A DNA stretch of 37,308 nt from positions 1 to 37,308 of the forward strand of contig DATIKJ010000031.1 in the NCBI GenBank assembly GCA_035477615.1, in the 5' to 3' direction. This stretch comes from UBA2277 sp035477615. GTDB lineage: Bacteria > Patescibacteriota > Microgenomatia > UBA1400 > MFAQ01. The position numbers and the translations under genes were made by a program. Position 1 is the first letter of the stretch, and each line of letters begins with the position of its first letter. Of the stretch, positions 15,010-22,584 are shown piece after piece. A model generated the notes under the pieces. The model had not been told where the DNA came from. It saw only the letters and a program-made list of their open reading frames with translations, and ran no database searches.

Positions 15010-15015
15010 TACACT
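15010..15015 (+). promoter_or_regulatory. -10 hexamer, probably leaderless
   Basis: TACACT lies exactly 6 nt before the ATG at 15022, with no Shine-Dalgarno site. Confidence 0.45.
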
Positions 15016-15021
15016 TTTTAT

Positions 15022-15666
15022 ATGGAGATTTCTAATTCTTTTCAAGTTACTATTGCTTTTCGTATCTTTTTGGCTTTTTTAGCTGGGATACTAATTGGTT
15101 TTGATCGTGAAAGAAGTGGCAAAGCGGCTGGTCTTAGAACTCAAATGTTAGTTTGTATAGGATCAGCATTGTTTGCAGGACTGTCTATATATGTGGCAAA
15201 TAGTATGGGTGTTTTAGGTCAAGATCCAACAAGAATCATGGCGCAGATTGTTTCCGGTGTTGGTTTTTTGGGTGCAGGAGTAATTTTGAAAAATGGAAAC
15301 CGACTTTCAGGAGTGACGACAGCGGCTACAATTTGGACAACAGCGGCAGTTGGAACTGCGATTGGGGCTGGTTTTTATATTCCTGCAGCAATAACAGTTG
15401 TTTTGATCTTGATGTTGACACCAATTGCATATTTGCAGTATAGATTTGGGACAAAAGGAAACTCATATCTTCTAAGTTTTAATAAAAAATATGAAGCAGA
15501 TATTATGGATATCTTTGAACATCAGCATATTCATGTAATTCAAAAATCAATTCATAAGTCAGAAGTACACGTCCATGTCATGTCAAATGAGTTGAAAAAT
15601 GAAAAGTTGTTTAATTTATTCGAAGAGAAAGAGATTAAGTTTTCTTTAGAACCGACCGAAGAATAA
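15022..15666 (+). CDS. MgtC/SapB family membrane protein
   Basis: The 214-residue protein has five predicted helices in the first 145 residues, followed by a soluble C-terminal domain of about 65 residues. MgtC motifs are clear: GILIGFDRERSGKAAGLRT (with the conserved E-R-x-x-x-x-K-x-A-G-L-R-T), then QIVSGVGFLGAGVI and VTTAATIWTTAAVGTAIG. Family members are linked to growth at low magnesium and to regulation of membrane energetics. The C-terminal part looks like the ACT-like domain seen in some members. It is divergent from dnaE and stands alone. Confidence 0.93.
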   Translation: MEISNSFQVTIAFRIFLAFLAGILIGFDRERSGKAAGLRTQMLVCIGSALFAGLSIYVANSMGVLGQDPTRIMAQIVSGVGFLGAGVILKNGNRLSGVTTAATIWTTAAVGTAIGAGFYIPAAITVVLILMLTPIAYLQYRFGTKGNSYLLSFNKKYEADIMDIFEHQHIHVIQKSIHKSEVHVHVMSNELKNEKLFNLFEEKEIKFSLEPTEE

Positions 15667-15680
15667 TCTATCAATAATAT

Positions 15681-16994
15681 TTATTGATTTAACAAATTCC
15701 TTACCACCTGATTAAGAGTCCGTGGATCTGCTTGACCTTTGGTTTCTTTCATGGCTTGGCCAACAAAAAAACCTGCAACATTTGTTTTCCCCTTTTTATA
15801 GTCAGCAACTATATTAGGATTGGCGTCAATAATTTTCTCGACGATGGATTTTAGTTCTTCAGTGTTGGTATTACCGATTTGAGTGGCTTTTTGATACTCC
15901 CCTTTTATATCCCCTATTGTTTCTATTTTTTTATTGGCTAAGAGACTGGCTAACTTATTAATGTCAATATCCTTGTCGTCATGGAATTTTCTAATGATAG
16001 ATAACATCTCGTCACTTGCGACAATTATCTTGGCATATTTTGCTTCGATACCTAAATCAACTAGTTCAGTAATTATCTGATCAGGAAGTTTGGGAAGTTC
16101 GCCTTTTAGCTTTTCAATTAATTCATTTTCGATTATAAATGGAGGGATATCTGGTTCTGGGAAATAACGATAATCCTTGGCCTCTTCTTTGGTTCTCTGG
16201 AGGAAGGTGATTTTTTTGACAGCATCGTAACCTCTGGTGGTTTTATTAGTAGCTGATTTTTCGACACCCATGTTATTGAACTCCTCTGTTTGCCTAGCAA
16301 CTTCAAAGTCAATTGCCTGTGAAGCAAAGTTAAAGGAGTTGATATTTTTTATTTCCGAAAGAGGGGTGTAGTGAGTGCCAGTCTCATCTTCTATATATAC
16401 ATTGACTGTAGGTTCCAACCGCATTTGACCTTTTTCCATATCCGCACTGGAAACATCAATAGCTCTTATGATCTCATGAATTTTTTTGAGATACTCTTTG
16501 GCTTCAACTGAAGAACTCATGTCAGGATGAGAAACAATCTCGACCAAAGGAACACCAGAACGGTTGTAATCAACAAGAGACACTTTTTTGCCTTCTAAAA
16601 CAACATGCTGGAGTTTGCCGGTGTCTTCTTCCATATGGACACGCTCAATGCCAATTTTTTTACCAGAGTCAAGCATTATAAAACCGTCGGAACAAAAAGG
16701 CTGGTCATACTGACTGATCTGATAGCCCTTGGCAAGATCGGGATAGAAGTACTGTTTGCGGTCAAATTTGCTTTGAGAATTGATACGACAATTGAGTGCC
16801 AAACCAATTTTGAGACATGACTCAATAGCTTTTTCGTTGGGGACTGGTAGAGCACCTGGTAGGCCAAGACACACAGGACATGTTTGTGTGTTGGGCTCTT
16901 TGCTAAAATGATCTGCCGGACAAGCACAAAACATTTTCGATTTTGTTTCGAGTTCGACATGGACTTCGAGACCGATTAAAGGTGTGACTTTCAT
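15681..16994 (-). CDS. gatB: Asp-tRNA(Asn)/Glu-tRNA(Gln) amidotransferase subunit B
   Basis: GatB binds misacylated tRNA and, with ammonia from GatA, converts Glu-tRNA(Gln) or Asp-tRNA(Asn). The 437 residues include the catalytic cradle (IGLEVHVELETKSKMFC, CPVCLGLPGALPVPN, KGYQISQYDQP, DYNRSGVPLVEIVSHPD) and the C-terminal YqeY-like domain ending ADPRTLNQVVRNLLN. It is somewhat shorter than the usual 475. Two Cys pairs (C23/C25, C38/C41) could hold zinc. Its start overlaps the gatA stop by 4 nt (ATGA). Confidence 0.97.
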   Translation of the reverse strand: MKVTPLIGLEVHVELETKSKMFCACPADHFSKEPNTQTCPVCLGLPGALPVPNEKAIESCLKIGLALNCRINSQSKFDRKQYFYPDLAKGYQISQYDQPFCSDGFIMLDSGKKIGIERVHMEEDTGKLQHVVLEGKKVSLVDYNRSGVPLVEIVSHPDMSSSVEAKEYLKKIHEIIRAIDVSSADMEKGQMRLEPTVNVYIEDETGTHYTPLSEIKNINSFNFASQAIDFEVARQTEEFNNMGVEKSATNKTTRGYDAVKKITFLQRTKEEAKDYRYFPEPDIPPFIIENELIEKLKGELPKLPDQIITELVDLGIEAKYAKIIVASDEMLSIIRKFHDDKDIDINKLASLLANKKIETIGDIKGEYQKATQIGNTNTEELKSIVEKIIDANPNIVADYKKGKTNVAGFFVGQAMKETKGQADPRTLNQVVRNLLNQ

Positions 16995-18415
16995 ATAGTT
17001 TTTTCTAGATCAGGAAATAACTGAAACTCGGTATGGCGCTGGAAACAGTCAGCAATTTTGATAGCAGTTGCTTCTTTAAGTTGATTGGAAGTAATCTGCA
17101 AACCAATGGGAAGATCATCAACAAAGCCACATGGTAAACCAACACTACAGAGCCCTGCAATTGATGATGGTTCGAGGAGAACGTCTTCCATTTCACCAAA
17201 CATAGGTTGATTTTTGGATACGCCAACTGATAAAGCTGGTCCTGGTGAAACTGCACCGATAACGGCATCATAGGTTTTGAAGATTTCATCGAACTCACTC
17301 ACAATTTTAGTTCTGACTGCTTGAGCCTTTTTATAGAAAGCGTCGTAGTAGCCAGCAGATAGTGTGTATGTACCAAGCATAATGCGTCGTTTACTTTCTT
17401 CGCAGAAGTTATCTCTTTGGTGTCCAAAACGAATACCATCAAAACGAGCAAGGTTAGAACTGACTTCTGATCTTTGAATAACTGTATAAACACCGATGGA
17501 GTAGCGAGGATCCATTAGCGAGATTTCATCAACAGTCGCTCCAAGTAGGCGAAGTTTATCGACAGCATTGTAAATTAAATTCTTAACATCTTCTCTCATA
17601 TTCGGAAGGAGATATTCTTTAACAAGACCAATGCGAACTCCGTGAAGATCAGGAGAATAAAGACTCTTTGTATATTTTTCGACAGGTGAAGGAGAAGTGG
17701 TAGCGTCTTTGGGATCATTGCCGGAAATGACTTCTGTGACAATGGCACAGTCTTCGACGTTTTTCGCTATAGGACCAGGTGAGTCAGTGGAACTGGCCAT
17801 AGCAATAATGCCATAGCGACTGGCTCTACCGTAGGTTGGCTTTAGTCCTGTGACACCGCACCAAGCGGCGGGCTGTCTGATCGATCCAGCCGTCTCTGAT
17901 CCAAGTGCGACAGTAGCTAGCTGGGCAGCAATAGCAGCCGCTGATCCACCCGATGAGCCGCCAGGTAATTTTTCGGGATTCCAGGGGTTTAAGGTAGGCC
18001 CAAAATCTGATGTTTCAGTACTTGAACCGTGGGCAAAGGAGTCCATATTCGTTTTGCCAAGAATTAATGCGCCAGCATTTTTTATTTTTTCAATAACGGT
18101 TGATTCGTATTGAGGATGATAGTCGCGCAAAATATTAGAACTGGCGGTAGTGACAATACCCTTGGTAAGAAAGTTATCTTTTACAGCAAAGGGGATTCCT
18201 AAAAGGGGTCGAGTAATCCCCTTTTCAGCAATTTCCTGATCAATGGCTTTTGCTTCTTCCAAGGCATTTTCGTTTAAAGCAAGATAGATATTTAGTTTGG
18301 GATTGCATTTTTCGATGCGGGATTGAAAGTGTCTCACTAAGTCAACACAAGTAAAGTCTTTGTTGACGTAACCATCAAGAACTTCTTTAATTGTTAGTTC
18401 ATGTAGTGGTTTCAT
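16991..18415 (-). CDS. gatA: Asp-tRNA(Asn)/Glu-tRNA(Gln) amidotransferase subunit A
   Basis: GatA is the glutaminase of the GatCAB complex; it releases ammonia that travels to GatB. The amidase-signature catalytic triad is intact: K79 in PFAVKDNF, the cis-serine S154 in PGGSSGGSAAA and nucleophile S178 in GSETAGSIRQPA. The length of 474 residues is near the family norm. It overlaps gatC and gatB by 4 nt on either side. Presence of the complex implies that Gln-tRNA, and perhaps Asn-tRNA, is made by transamidation. Confidence 0.97.
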   Translation of the reverse strand: MKPLHELTIKEVLDGYVNKDFTCVDLVRHFQSRIEKCNPKLNIYLALNENALEEAKAIDQEIAEKGITRPLLGIPFAVKDNFLTKGIVTTASSNILRDYHPQYESTVIEKIKNAGALILGKTNMDSFAHGSSTETSDFGPTLNPWNPEKLPGGSSGGSAAAIAAQLATVALGSETAGSIRQPAAWCGVTGLKPTYGRASRYGIIAMASSTDSPGPIAKNVEDCAIVTEVISGNDPKDATTSPSPVEKYTKSLYSPDLHGVRIGLVKEYLLPNMREDVKNLIYNAVDKLRLLGATVDEISLMDPRYSIGVYTVIQRSEVSSNLARFDGIRFGHQRDNFCEESKRRIMLGTYTLSAGYYDAFYKKAQAVRTKIVSEFDEIFKTYDAVIGAVSPGPALSVGVSKNQPMFGEMEDVLLEPSSIAGLCSVGLPCGFVDDLPIGLQITSNQLKEATAIKIADCFQRHTEFQLFPDLEKTI

Positions 18416-18735
18416 ATGAGTTCTTCAGCATCGGAGTCTATTAAACGTTCAACTACAAAAAAACCATTGTGTGTTTTTTGGGCCTCTCTTAAGGCAATTT
18501 TTTGAGGAAGGACTCTTGAGAGATCTACTTCATCAGCTCGAGTTACATTAGAAAGACCATTGACCTGATAGGTGGTATTGAGATTTTTGGTGTTAATTTC
18601 GTTGAGCTGATTAACAACCTCAAGAGTTTTCGTAAACTGCTCGGCAAATAGATTAACTTCATTATCTTGAAGTTTGAGATTGGCAAGCTTACTTATTTTT
18701 TTGACATCATCTTGTGTAACCGTAACGGTGTGCAT
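18412..18735 (-). CDS. gatC: amidotransferase subunit C
   Basis: GatC is the small subunit that wraps around and stabilises GatA and GatB. The 107 residues include the usual VTQDDVKKISKLANLKLQ start, the NLFAEQFTKTLEVVNQLNE helix and the R-A-D-E-V motif. It is the first gene of gatCAB. A TGA-extended TAAAAT lies 6 nt before the ATG, so the operon mRNA is probably leaderless. Confidence 0.95.
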   Translation of the reverse strand: MHTVTVTQDDVKKISKLANLKLQDNEVNLFAEQFTKTLEVVNQLNEINTKNLNTTYQVNGLSNVTRADEVDLSRVLPQKIALREAQKTHNGFFVVERLIDSDAEELI

Positions 18736-18741
18736 ATGTGA

Positions 18742-18747
18742 ATTTTA
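18742..18747 (-). promoter_or_regulatory. -10 hexamer of gatCAB
   Basis: TAAAAT on the minus strand is preceded by TGA (extended -10) and lies exactly 6 nt before the gatC ATG. Confidence 0.55.
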
Positions 18748-18793
18748 TCAGGAATTCATAGCCTTGATTGTTGTGTTTTAATATCAAAGTTTG

Positions 18794-19348
18794 TTATTCT
18801 TCATTTATATCTCCCAGAACAAACCCTTTAGACTGACCGAAAGAAATTAAGCCGTTGATATCAATTTTTGTTTTTTCTGTCTTGCAGTCTTGAAAAAGTA
18901 CTCCGGCCAGGTTTGATCCCAGGAAATCTGTTTTTTTGAGTTTGCAGTGATCAAAGACTGTCTTAGACAGATTTGAATCAGTAATTTTTCCACCGGATAG
19001 ATCACAGTTAATGAAATAGTTTGAGGAAAGATCTGATGAATTAAAAGTGGAGGTAAATAATTTCTGTTTTTCAAAGGTACAACCCTCAAGGATTGATTTT
19101 ATATATTGACATTTGATAAGGCTGGTGTCTTTGAAGTTTATCCAACTTAGTTTGCATTCTAAAAAGCGGCATTTTTCAAAGGAAGTGGAACTTAATAAAG
19201 CATTGGAAAAATCGCAGTACTCAAATTGACATTTTTCAAAAATAGTGAAGCGAAAATTTTGAGAAGAAAACTTACTGTTTAGAAATTTTTCACCGACAAA
19301 ACTTTTACCTTTAAGTTGGTCAGAAGTGTAAATTACATCTTTGATCAT
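18794..19348 (-). CDS. pentapeptide-repeat protein, Cys-rich (McbG/Qnr-like layout)
   Basis: The 184-residue protein is built of degenerate pentapeptide repeats in which every fifth residue is Phe or Leu, for example FEKCQFEYCDFSNALLSSTS and the ISOs around 60-160. Such repeats form a right-handed quadrilateral beta helix. Cysteine often precedes the central Phe, as in the McbG/Qnr group, whose members mimic DNA and protect gyrase; that function is not shown here. There are about ten cysteines. It overlaps htpX by 4 nt as the last gene of lemA-htpX, so a role tied to envelope stress is also possible. Confidence 0.8.
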   Translation of the reverse strand: MIKDVIYTSDQLKGKSFVGEKFLNSKFSSQNFRFTIFEKCQFEYCDFSNALLSSTSFEKCRFLECKLSWINFKDTSLIKCQYIKSILEGCTFEKQKLFTSTFNSSDLSSNYFINCDLSGGKITDSNLSKTVFDHCKLKKTDFLGSNLAGVLFQDCKTEKTKIDINGLISFGQSKGFVLGDINEE

Positions 19349-20241
19349 GACCTGAGAGCCTTAATTCTTTCAACAATTGGGGGGTGGGTGTTGAAAAGAC
19401 CAGCAAACCAGTTAAGACTATTTTTTTGATTCTTTAGCGGATTGGTAATAAAAAGATGAGACGTGGCTTTGTTGGCGGCCTCTAGAGGTTCTTTATCTTT
19501 TGACAATTTTTCCAATGCACTCGCTAGCCCCTCGGGATACTTGGTAATAGAGACACTAGTAGCGTCAGCCAAAAATTCTCGTCTTCTGGATATGGCTAGT
19601 TGAATTAACTGCGCTATTATTGGGGAGAGAAGAGCCAAAACAATACCGGCAATCATCATAAATGCACCAAGGTTGCCATTATCATTTCTATCCGACTTGC
19701 CTCTAATGTTGGTTCTTAAAAGAATGTCGGCGAGCAGGGTAATTAGACCAACCAATATCGTCACAATACTCATTAAACGTGTGTCGTAGTTTTTTATATG
19801 ACTCATCTCATGAGCGACAACTCCTTCAAGTTCGGTGCGATTGAGTCTTTCTAGAAGACCTGTCGTGGCACAGACAACGGCGTGCTGAGGATCTCTACCT
19901 GTCGCAAAAGCGTTCATAGCATTGTCTTTTATGACAAAAAGCTTTGGTATAGGAATGCCTGCTGGTCGAGCTAAATTTTCTGCAACAGTATAAAAGTCAA
20001 AATGATCTCTTTTGTTGGCTGGAACAGCCCCCGAAATAGTGAGAATTATTTGATCAGAGTAGTAGAAGCTAATAAAGCTTAGTGTTCCAGACAAAATAAG
20101 AGCGATACCAACAGTGGAAAGATCAAATCCTAAGACATAACAAATGAGATATGTGGCAGCTGTAATAAAGGCAATAAAGATAGCAATAACCACACCACTT
20201 CTGGCCTTGTTGGCATCTACCAATTCGTAATATGTCGTCAT
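19345..20241 (-). CDS. htpX: HtpX-type M48 membrane metalloprotease
   Basis: This is a zinc-dependent membrane protease for quality control of membrane proteins. The 298 residues have helices at about 15-35 and 42-62, and a further hydrophobic pair at about 152-172 and 190-215. The zinc motif is VAHEMSHIKNYD (H144, E145, H148), with a downstream glutamate in RREFLADATS as third ligand. The gene overlaps lemA by 4 nt upstream and the pentapeptide gene by 4 nt downstream. The lemA-htpX pairing is common in bacteria. Confidence 0.95.
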   Translation of the reverse strand: MTTYYELVDANKARSGVVIAIFIAFITAATYLICYVLGFDLSTVGIALILSGTLSFISFYYSDQIILTISGAVPANKRDHFDFYTVAENLARPAGIPIPKLFVIKDNAMNAFATGRDPQHAVVCATTGLLERLNRTELEGVVAHEMSHIKNYDTRLMSIVTILVGLITLLADILLRTNIRGKSDRNDNGNLGAFMMIAGIVLALLSPIIAQLIQLAISRRREFLADATSVSITKYPEGLASALEKLSKDKEPLEAANKATSHLFITNPLKNQKNSLNWFAGLFNTHPPIVERIKALRS

Positions 20242-20822
20242 ATCGATACTTTGGGATCGGACATCTCGCTCTTACCGACTTCAAGATGCTCTCCTTCTGT
20301 GGGCGTTGCAATCCCTTTTTGTTCCTTAAAACCAAACATACCAGCAATAATGTTTGAAGGAAGAGTAACAACTTTAATGTTGTATTCAGCTGAGAGATCT
20401 ATAACGACTCTTCTGGCATACATAAGTTTGTCAGAGGTGTCTCTTAGTTCATCCATGAGACGTGTAACAACTTCGGCGCCTTTTAGTTCGGGATTACTTT
20501 CAACTAAAACTTGAAGTTTGGGGACGAGGTTGCTGATAGCGTCAGAGGCAGCTTCAATTTTGGCCATGTCTTTGCTACCTGATGCCTTTTCAACAGATTT
20601 TCTAGCGGAAACGATTTCCTCATAAATTCCCTTTTCATGTTTGAGGTATCCCTTAGCAGAGTTTTCGAGATTAGGAATAAGACTAGACTGACGTTTTAGT
20701 TGATTACCAATATCTTGAATAGCTGCTGTGATGCGAGTTTTAGTGGTTTGAAACCAGTTGTACTGAGAAACAACATAAAAGGCGAGAACTACGACTATGC
20801 CGAGAATTATGTAACCAAACAT
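20238..20822 (-). CDS. lemA: LemA family protein
   Basis: LemA proteins are small membrane-anchored helical-bundle proteins of unclear role. The 194 residues begin with one membrane helix (YIILGIVVVLAFYVVSQ) followed by the typical YNWFQTTKTRITAAIQDIGNQ, LIPNLENSAKGYLKHE, NPELKGAEVVTRLMDEL and the YARRVVIDLSAEYN segment with an FP-like NIIAGMFGF. It is the first gene of lemA-htpX-pentapeptide protein. TAAAAT lies 6 nt before the ATG. Confidence 0.94.
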   Translation of the reverse strand: MFGYIILGIVVVLAFYVVSQYNWFQTTKTRITAAIQDIGNQLKRQSSLIPNLENSAKGYLKHEKGIYEEIVSARKSVEKASGSKDMAKIEAASDAISNLVPKLQVLVESNPELKGAEVVTRLMDELRDTSDKLMYARRVVIDLSAEYNIKVVTLPSNIIAGMFGFKEQKGIATPTEGEHLEVGKSEMSDPKVSI

Positions 20823-20828
20823 TTTATT

Positions 20829-20834
20829 ATTTTA
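20829..20834 (-). promoter_or_regulatory. -10 hexamer of lemA operon
   Basis: TAAAAT on the minus strand lies exactly 6 nt before the lemA ATG; no Shine-Dalgarno site is present. Confidence 0.45.
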
Positions 20835-20954
20835 AATGGTAACTGTATATATTCTATCACCTAGTGCAAATACTGTATTGGATTTAGGTTTACACTCATC
20901 ATGAGTAAATTAATTACTCTATGTTTCACACTACTAATTAGCTTTAATTCCACA

Positions 20955-20994
20955 GAAAACCGCCTCACTCTTTTAAGGGAGTTTGGCGGTTTTC
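20955..20994 (-). terminator. terminator of RRM gene
   Basis: A 10-bp stem (GAAAACCGCC/GGCGGTTTTC), with a further ACTC/GAGT pairing inside, lies about 40 nt past the stop of the RRM gene. It is symmetric enough to work in both directions. The rest of 20823-21034 holds nothing else I can identify. Confidence 0.7.
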
Positions 20995-21034
20995 TCGATT
21001 AATGATCAATTATATTTGATCTTAAAAGCCAATT

Positions 21035-21316
21035 TTAGCGGCCTCCAAAACTACGTGCAGGACGATCCTCTTTTGGACGAGCTTCGTTGACGATGATGTT
21101 GCGACCGTCGAGGTCAGTTCCGTTCATCTTTTCGATGGCGGTTTTTGCAGCTTCTGCGTCTTCGAATTCGACAAAGCCGAATCCTTTACTCCTGCCGGAG
21201 AATTTATCTGAAATAACTGTGCACTCGCCTAGAGCTCCGAAGGGAGAAAAAATCTCCTGGAGTTTTTGCTGGGTAGCACTATAGGGAAGGTTCCCTACGT
21301 ATAATCGAACAGCCAT
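21035..21316 (-). CDS. RNA-binding protein with one RRM domain
   Basis: The 93-residue protein is a single RNA-recognition motif of the short bacterial glycine-rich type. RNP2 is LYVGNL (residues 5-10) and RNP1 is KGFGFVEF (residues 44-51). The C-terminus is a short basic, Arg/Gly tail (RPARSFGGR). Family members in cyanobacteria and other bacteria bind single-stranded RNA, some in the cold. It is translated from a clear AAAGGAG site 10 nt before the ATG, unlike most neighbours. It stands alone with its own terminator. Confidence 0.94.
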   Translation of the reverse strand: MAVRLYVGNLPYSATQQKLQEIFSPFGALGECTVISDKFSGRSKGFGFVEFEDAEAAKTAIEKMNGTDLDGRNIIVNEARPKEDRPARSFGGR

Positions 21317-21480
21317 TTCTGGCTCCTTTCTGATTCTTTCAAAGCCATCATCACTTTGAAACCATTCTGTAAAAACGCTAAGATGATTTAACTAGCTTTA
21401 TTATATCAATACTATAATGGAAATGCTATTTTAATTTGTAGTGGAGATATTTGCCTCTAGGCGTTAAAATACATGGTGCT

Positions 21481-21554
21481 GGGGCTGTAGCGCAGCTGGT
21501 TAGCGCGTCTCCCTGTCACGGAGAAGGTCGTGGGTTCGAATCCCATCAGCCTCG
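21481..21554 (+). tRNA. tRNA-Asp(GTC)
   Basis: The acceptor GGGGCTG/CAGCCTC, anticodon stem TCTCC/GGAGA with loop CTGTCAC (anticodon GTC) and T-arm GGTTCGAATCC form a full cloverleaf. The discriminator is G and no CCA is encoded. This tRNA is a substrate of the queuosine enzymes encoded nearby (tgt, queA). A TAAAAT hexamer at 21465-21470 is the likely -10. The 3' end is repeated downstream. Confidence 0.96.
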
Positions 21555-21562
21555 CAAATGAT

Positions 21563-21592
21563 AAATCTCTCGCTTGTCGAGGGATTTTTTAT
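21563..21592 (+). terminator. terminator-like hairpin after tRNA-Asp
   Basis: A 10-bp stem (21563-21572 with 21578-21587, one G-U pair) has the loop CTTGT and is followed by a T-rich run. The loop is the same as in the hairpin after tRNA-Lys. Confidence 0.75.
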
Positions 21593-21599
21593 TGGCCAA

Positions 21600-21686
21600 A
21601 TGGGATTCGAAGGCCGGAAGTGCGACTGGCACTGAGGCAGGCCAGAAGGTCGTGTCAGCAGACACGAACCTGAGGGCGAATCCCAT
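21600..21686 (+). ncRNA. tRNA-trailing structured element, divergent copy
   Basis: An outer 10-bp stem pairs 21600-21609 (ATGGGATTCG) with 21677-21686 (CGAATCCCAT). Inside are a hairpin CTGGC/GCCAG (21626-21645) and a hairpin AGGT-CGTGTC-AGCA-GACACG-A-ACCT (21647-21671). The AGCA-capped arm with CG..TC/GA..CG pairing matches the P3 arm of the copies at 1745-1760 and 23422-23437. The 5' strand is antisense to the T-arm of tRNA-Asp over 11-12 bases. The sequence is otherwise unlike the other copies, so common ancestry is inferred from layout. Confidence 0.45.
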
Positions 21687-21699
21687 CAGCCTCGCAAAT
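21677..21699 (+). repeat. direct repeat of tRNA-Asp 3' end
   Basis: These 23 bases repeat 21537-21559 exactly, covering the T-loop, the T and acceptor stems and four to five trailing bases of tRNA-Asp. The two copies are 140 bp apart. Such a repeat is the usual footprint of integration at a tRNA 3' end. Confidence 0.8.
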
Positions 21700-21728
21700 A
21701 AAAGTCTTGGTCTTGTGCCGAGACTTTT
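21700..21728 (+). terminator. hairpin after the tRNA-Asp repeat
   Basis: An 11-bp stem AAAAGTCTTGG/CCGAGACTTTT with a 7-nt loop ends in TTTT. It may end the tRNA-Asp unit or the convergent 119-aa gene. Confidence 0.65.
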
Positions 21729-21745
21729 CGTTTGTTTATATGGGA

Positions 21746-22105
21746 CTAGTTCATTTCTGGCGGGTTTACTATTCCGTTCCAGATGAGACATCTTTTGTAA
21801 TTTAGTGTTTCATTATCGGTTTCCGGATAACCCCAGCCCCAAAAACTATATTGATATCTGGCACCTTTGGCAGGATCGTAGGCAGGATAAAGTACTGTCC
21901 AGACTTTGCCAGGAGACCATTTGGCGTTCTCTATTGTGGGTGTAAACACCTCAGCAAAACACTTTTTTTGAATATTTATGACTCTAATCTGTGTCCAGAA
22001 AAACCAAAAACCCATGATTAATAAAACTACCAGTAGATATGGGAAGTATTTATTTTTTACCACTTCGTCAACACTGAGAGTAATGTACGACTGTTTCTTT
22101 TTCAT
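21746..22105 (-). CDS. single-pass membrane protein, unknown
   Basis: The 119-residue protein has a short basic cytoplasmic start, one membrane helix (YFPYLLVVLLIMGFWFFW, about 20-37) and an outside domain of about 80 residues. That domain is rich in Tyr, Trp and Pro (KWSPGKVWTVLYPAYDP, YQYSFWGWGYPETDN) and has two cysteines near its two ends, which could form a disulphide. I do not recognise the family. It stands alone between the tRNA-Asp unit and a small plus-strand gene. Confidence 0.68.
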   Translation of the reverse strand: MKKKQSYITLSVDEVVKNKYFPYLLVVLLIMGFWFFWTQIRVINIQKKCFAEVFTPTIENAKWSPGKVWTVLYPAYDPAKGARYQYSFWGWGYPETDNETLNYKRCLIWNGIVNPPEMN

Positions 22106-22155
22106 ATTGTATATAGCTTATTGTAGCAAAAACTTGATTTATTTATACCATTGAG

Positions 22156-22161
22156 TATAAT
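22156..22161 (+). promoter_or_regulatory. -10 hexamer of the 97-aa gene
   Basis: A perfect TATAAT lies 43 nt before the ATG at 22205, the same distance as in the 126-aa gene at 130. Both leaders contain GTTCTTTAA and an AGGAGGAAAT ribosome site. Confidence 0.55.
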
Positions 22162-22204
22162 ATAGGTTACAAGTTCTTTAATCTAAATCTGTTTAGGAGG
22201 AAAT

Positions 22205-22498
22205 ATGTGTAATTGTGGTGGTTATGGTAGTTTGCCTTATGGGGTTCCGATCAACGAAGAGACTCATGAAAAATATTCTAACGAACTGAAAGAGGCTTGG
22301 GAAAAGTTTGATAATTGGTGGAAAAATGCCCAAGAAGGCCCCGATGGTTTAATTGATCGGAGTAAAATGCCTGAGGATGTTAAGACGGCAATGAAGCTGA
22401 TCAAAGAAACTCCAATTCCCGGATATGAAGGAACGTACACTGGTGAGGATTCGTGTTATATGATCGGTGTCGAACTAAACATGACAAAACCTACATAG
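22205..22498 (+). CDS. small orphan protein with CNCGGYG start
   Basis: This 97-residue soluble protein is of unknown function. It begins MCNCGGYGSLPYG, where two cysteines could bind a metal or carry a lipid or redox function; no signal peptide follows. The middle is a charged Trp-rich helix (ELKEAWEKFDNWWKNAQEG), and one more cysteine lies near residue 86. It has a strong AGGAGG at 22195-22200 and an intrinsic terminator right after the TAG. The gene is set up like those at 130 and 1098, suggesting high expression. Confidence 0.75.
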   Translation: MCNCGGYGSLPYGVPINEETHEKYSNELKEAWEKFDNWWKNAQEGPDGLIDRSKMPEDVKTAMKLIKETPIPGYEGTYTGEDSCYMIGVELNMTKPT

Positions 22499-22508
22499 TG
22501 TGTCGATT

Positions 22509-22536
22509 GACCGCCTTAACTGGCGGTCTTTTTTTT
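22509..22536 (+). terminator. intrinsic terminator
   Basis: A 7-bp stem GACCGCC/GGCGGTC with a 6-nt loop is followed by eight T residues. Confidence 0.92.
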
Positions 22537-22550
22537 GTATAAATACCCTA

Positions 22551-22578
22551 TTGACAACATGAAAAGAGTCTATAAGAT
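22551..22578 (+). promoter_or_regulatory. promoter of LysM gene
   Basis: A consensus -35 TTGACA (22551-22556) and TAAGAT (22573-22578) are 16 nt apart. The ATG at 22585 is 6 nt after the -10, so transcription should begin at the start codon. Confidence 0.65.
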
Positions 22579-22584
22579 GTAAAT

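Noticed and set aside
21546..21791. Open frames of 70-81 codons on both strands across the tRNA-Asp unit
   Set aside because: They cover the tRNA, two hairpins and the repeat, have no ribosome site and look like chance translation of RNA-coding sequence.
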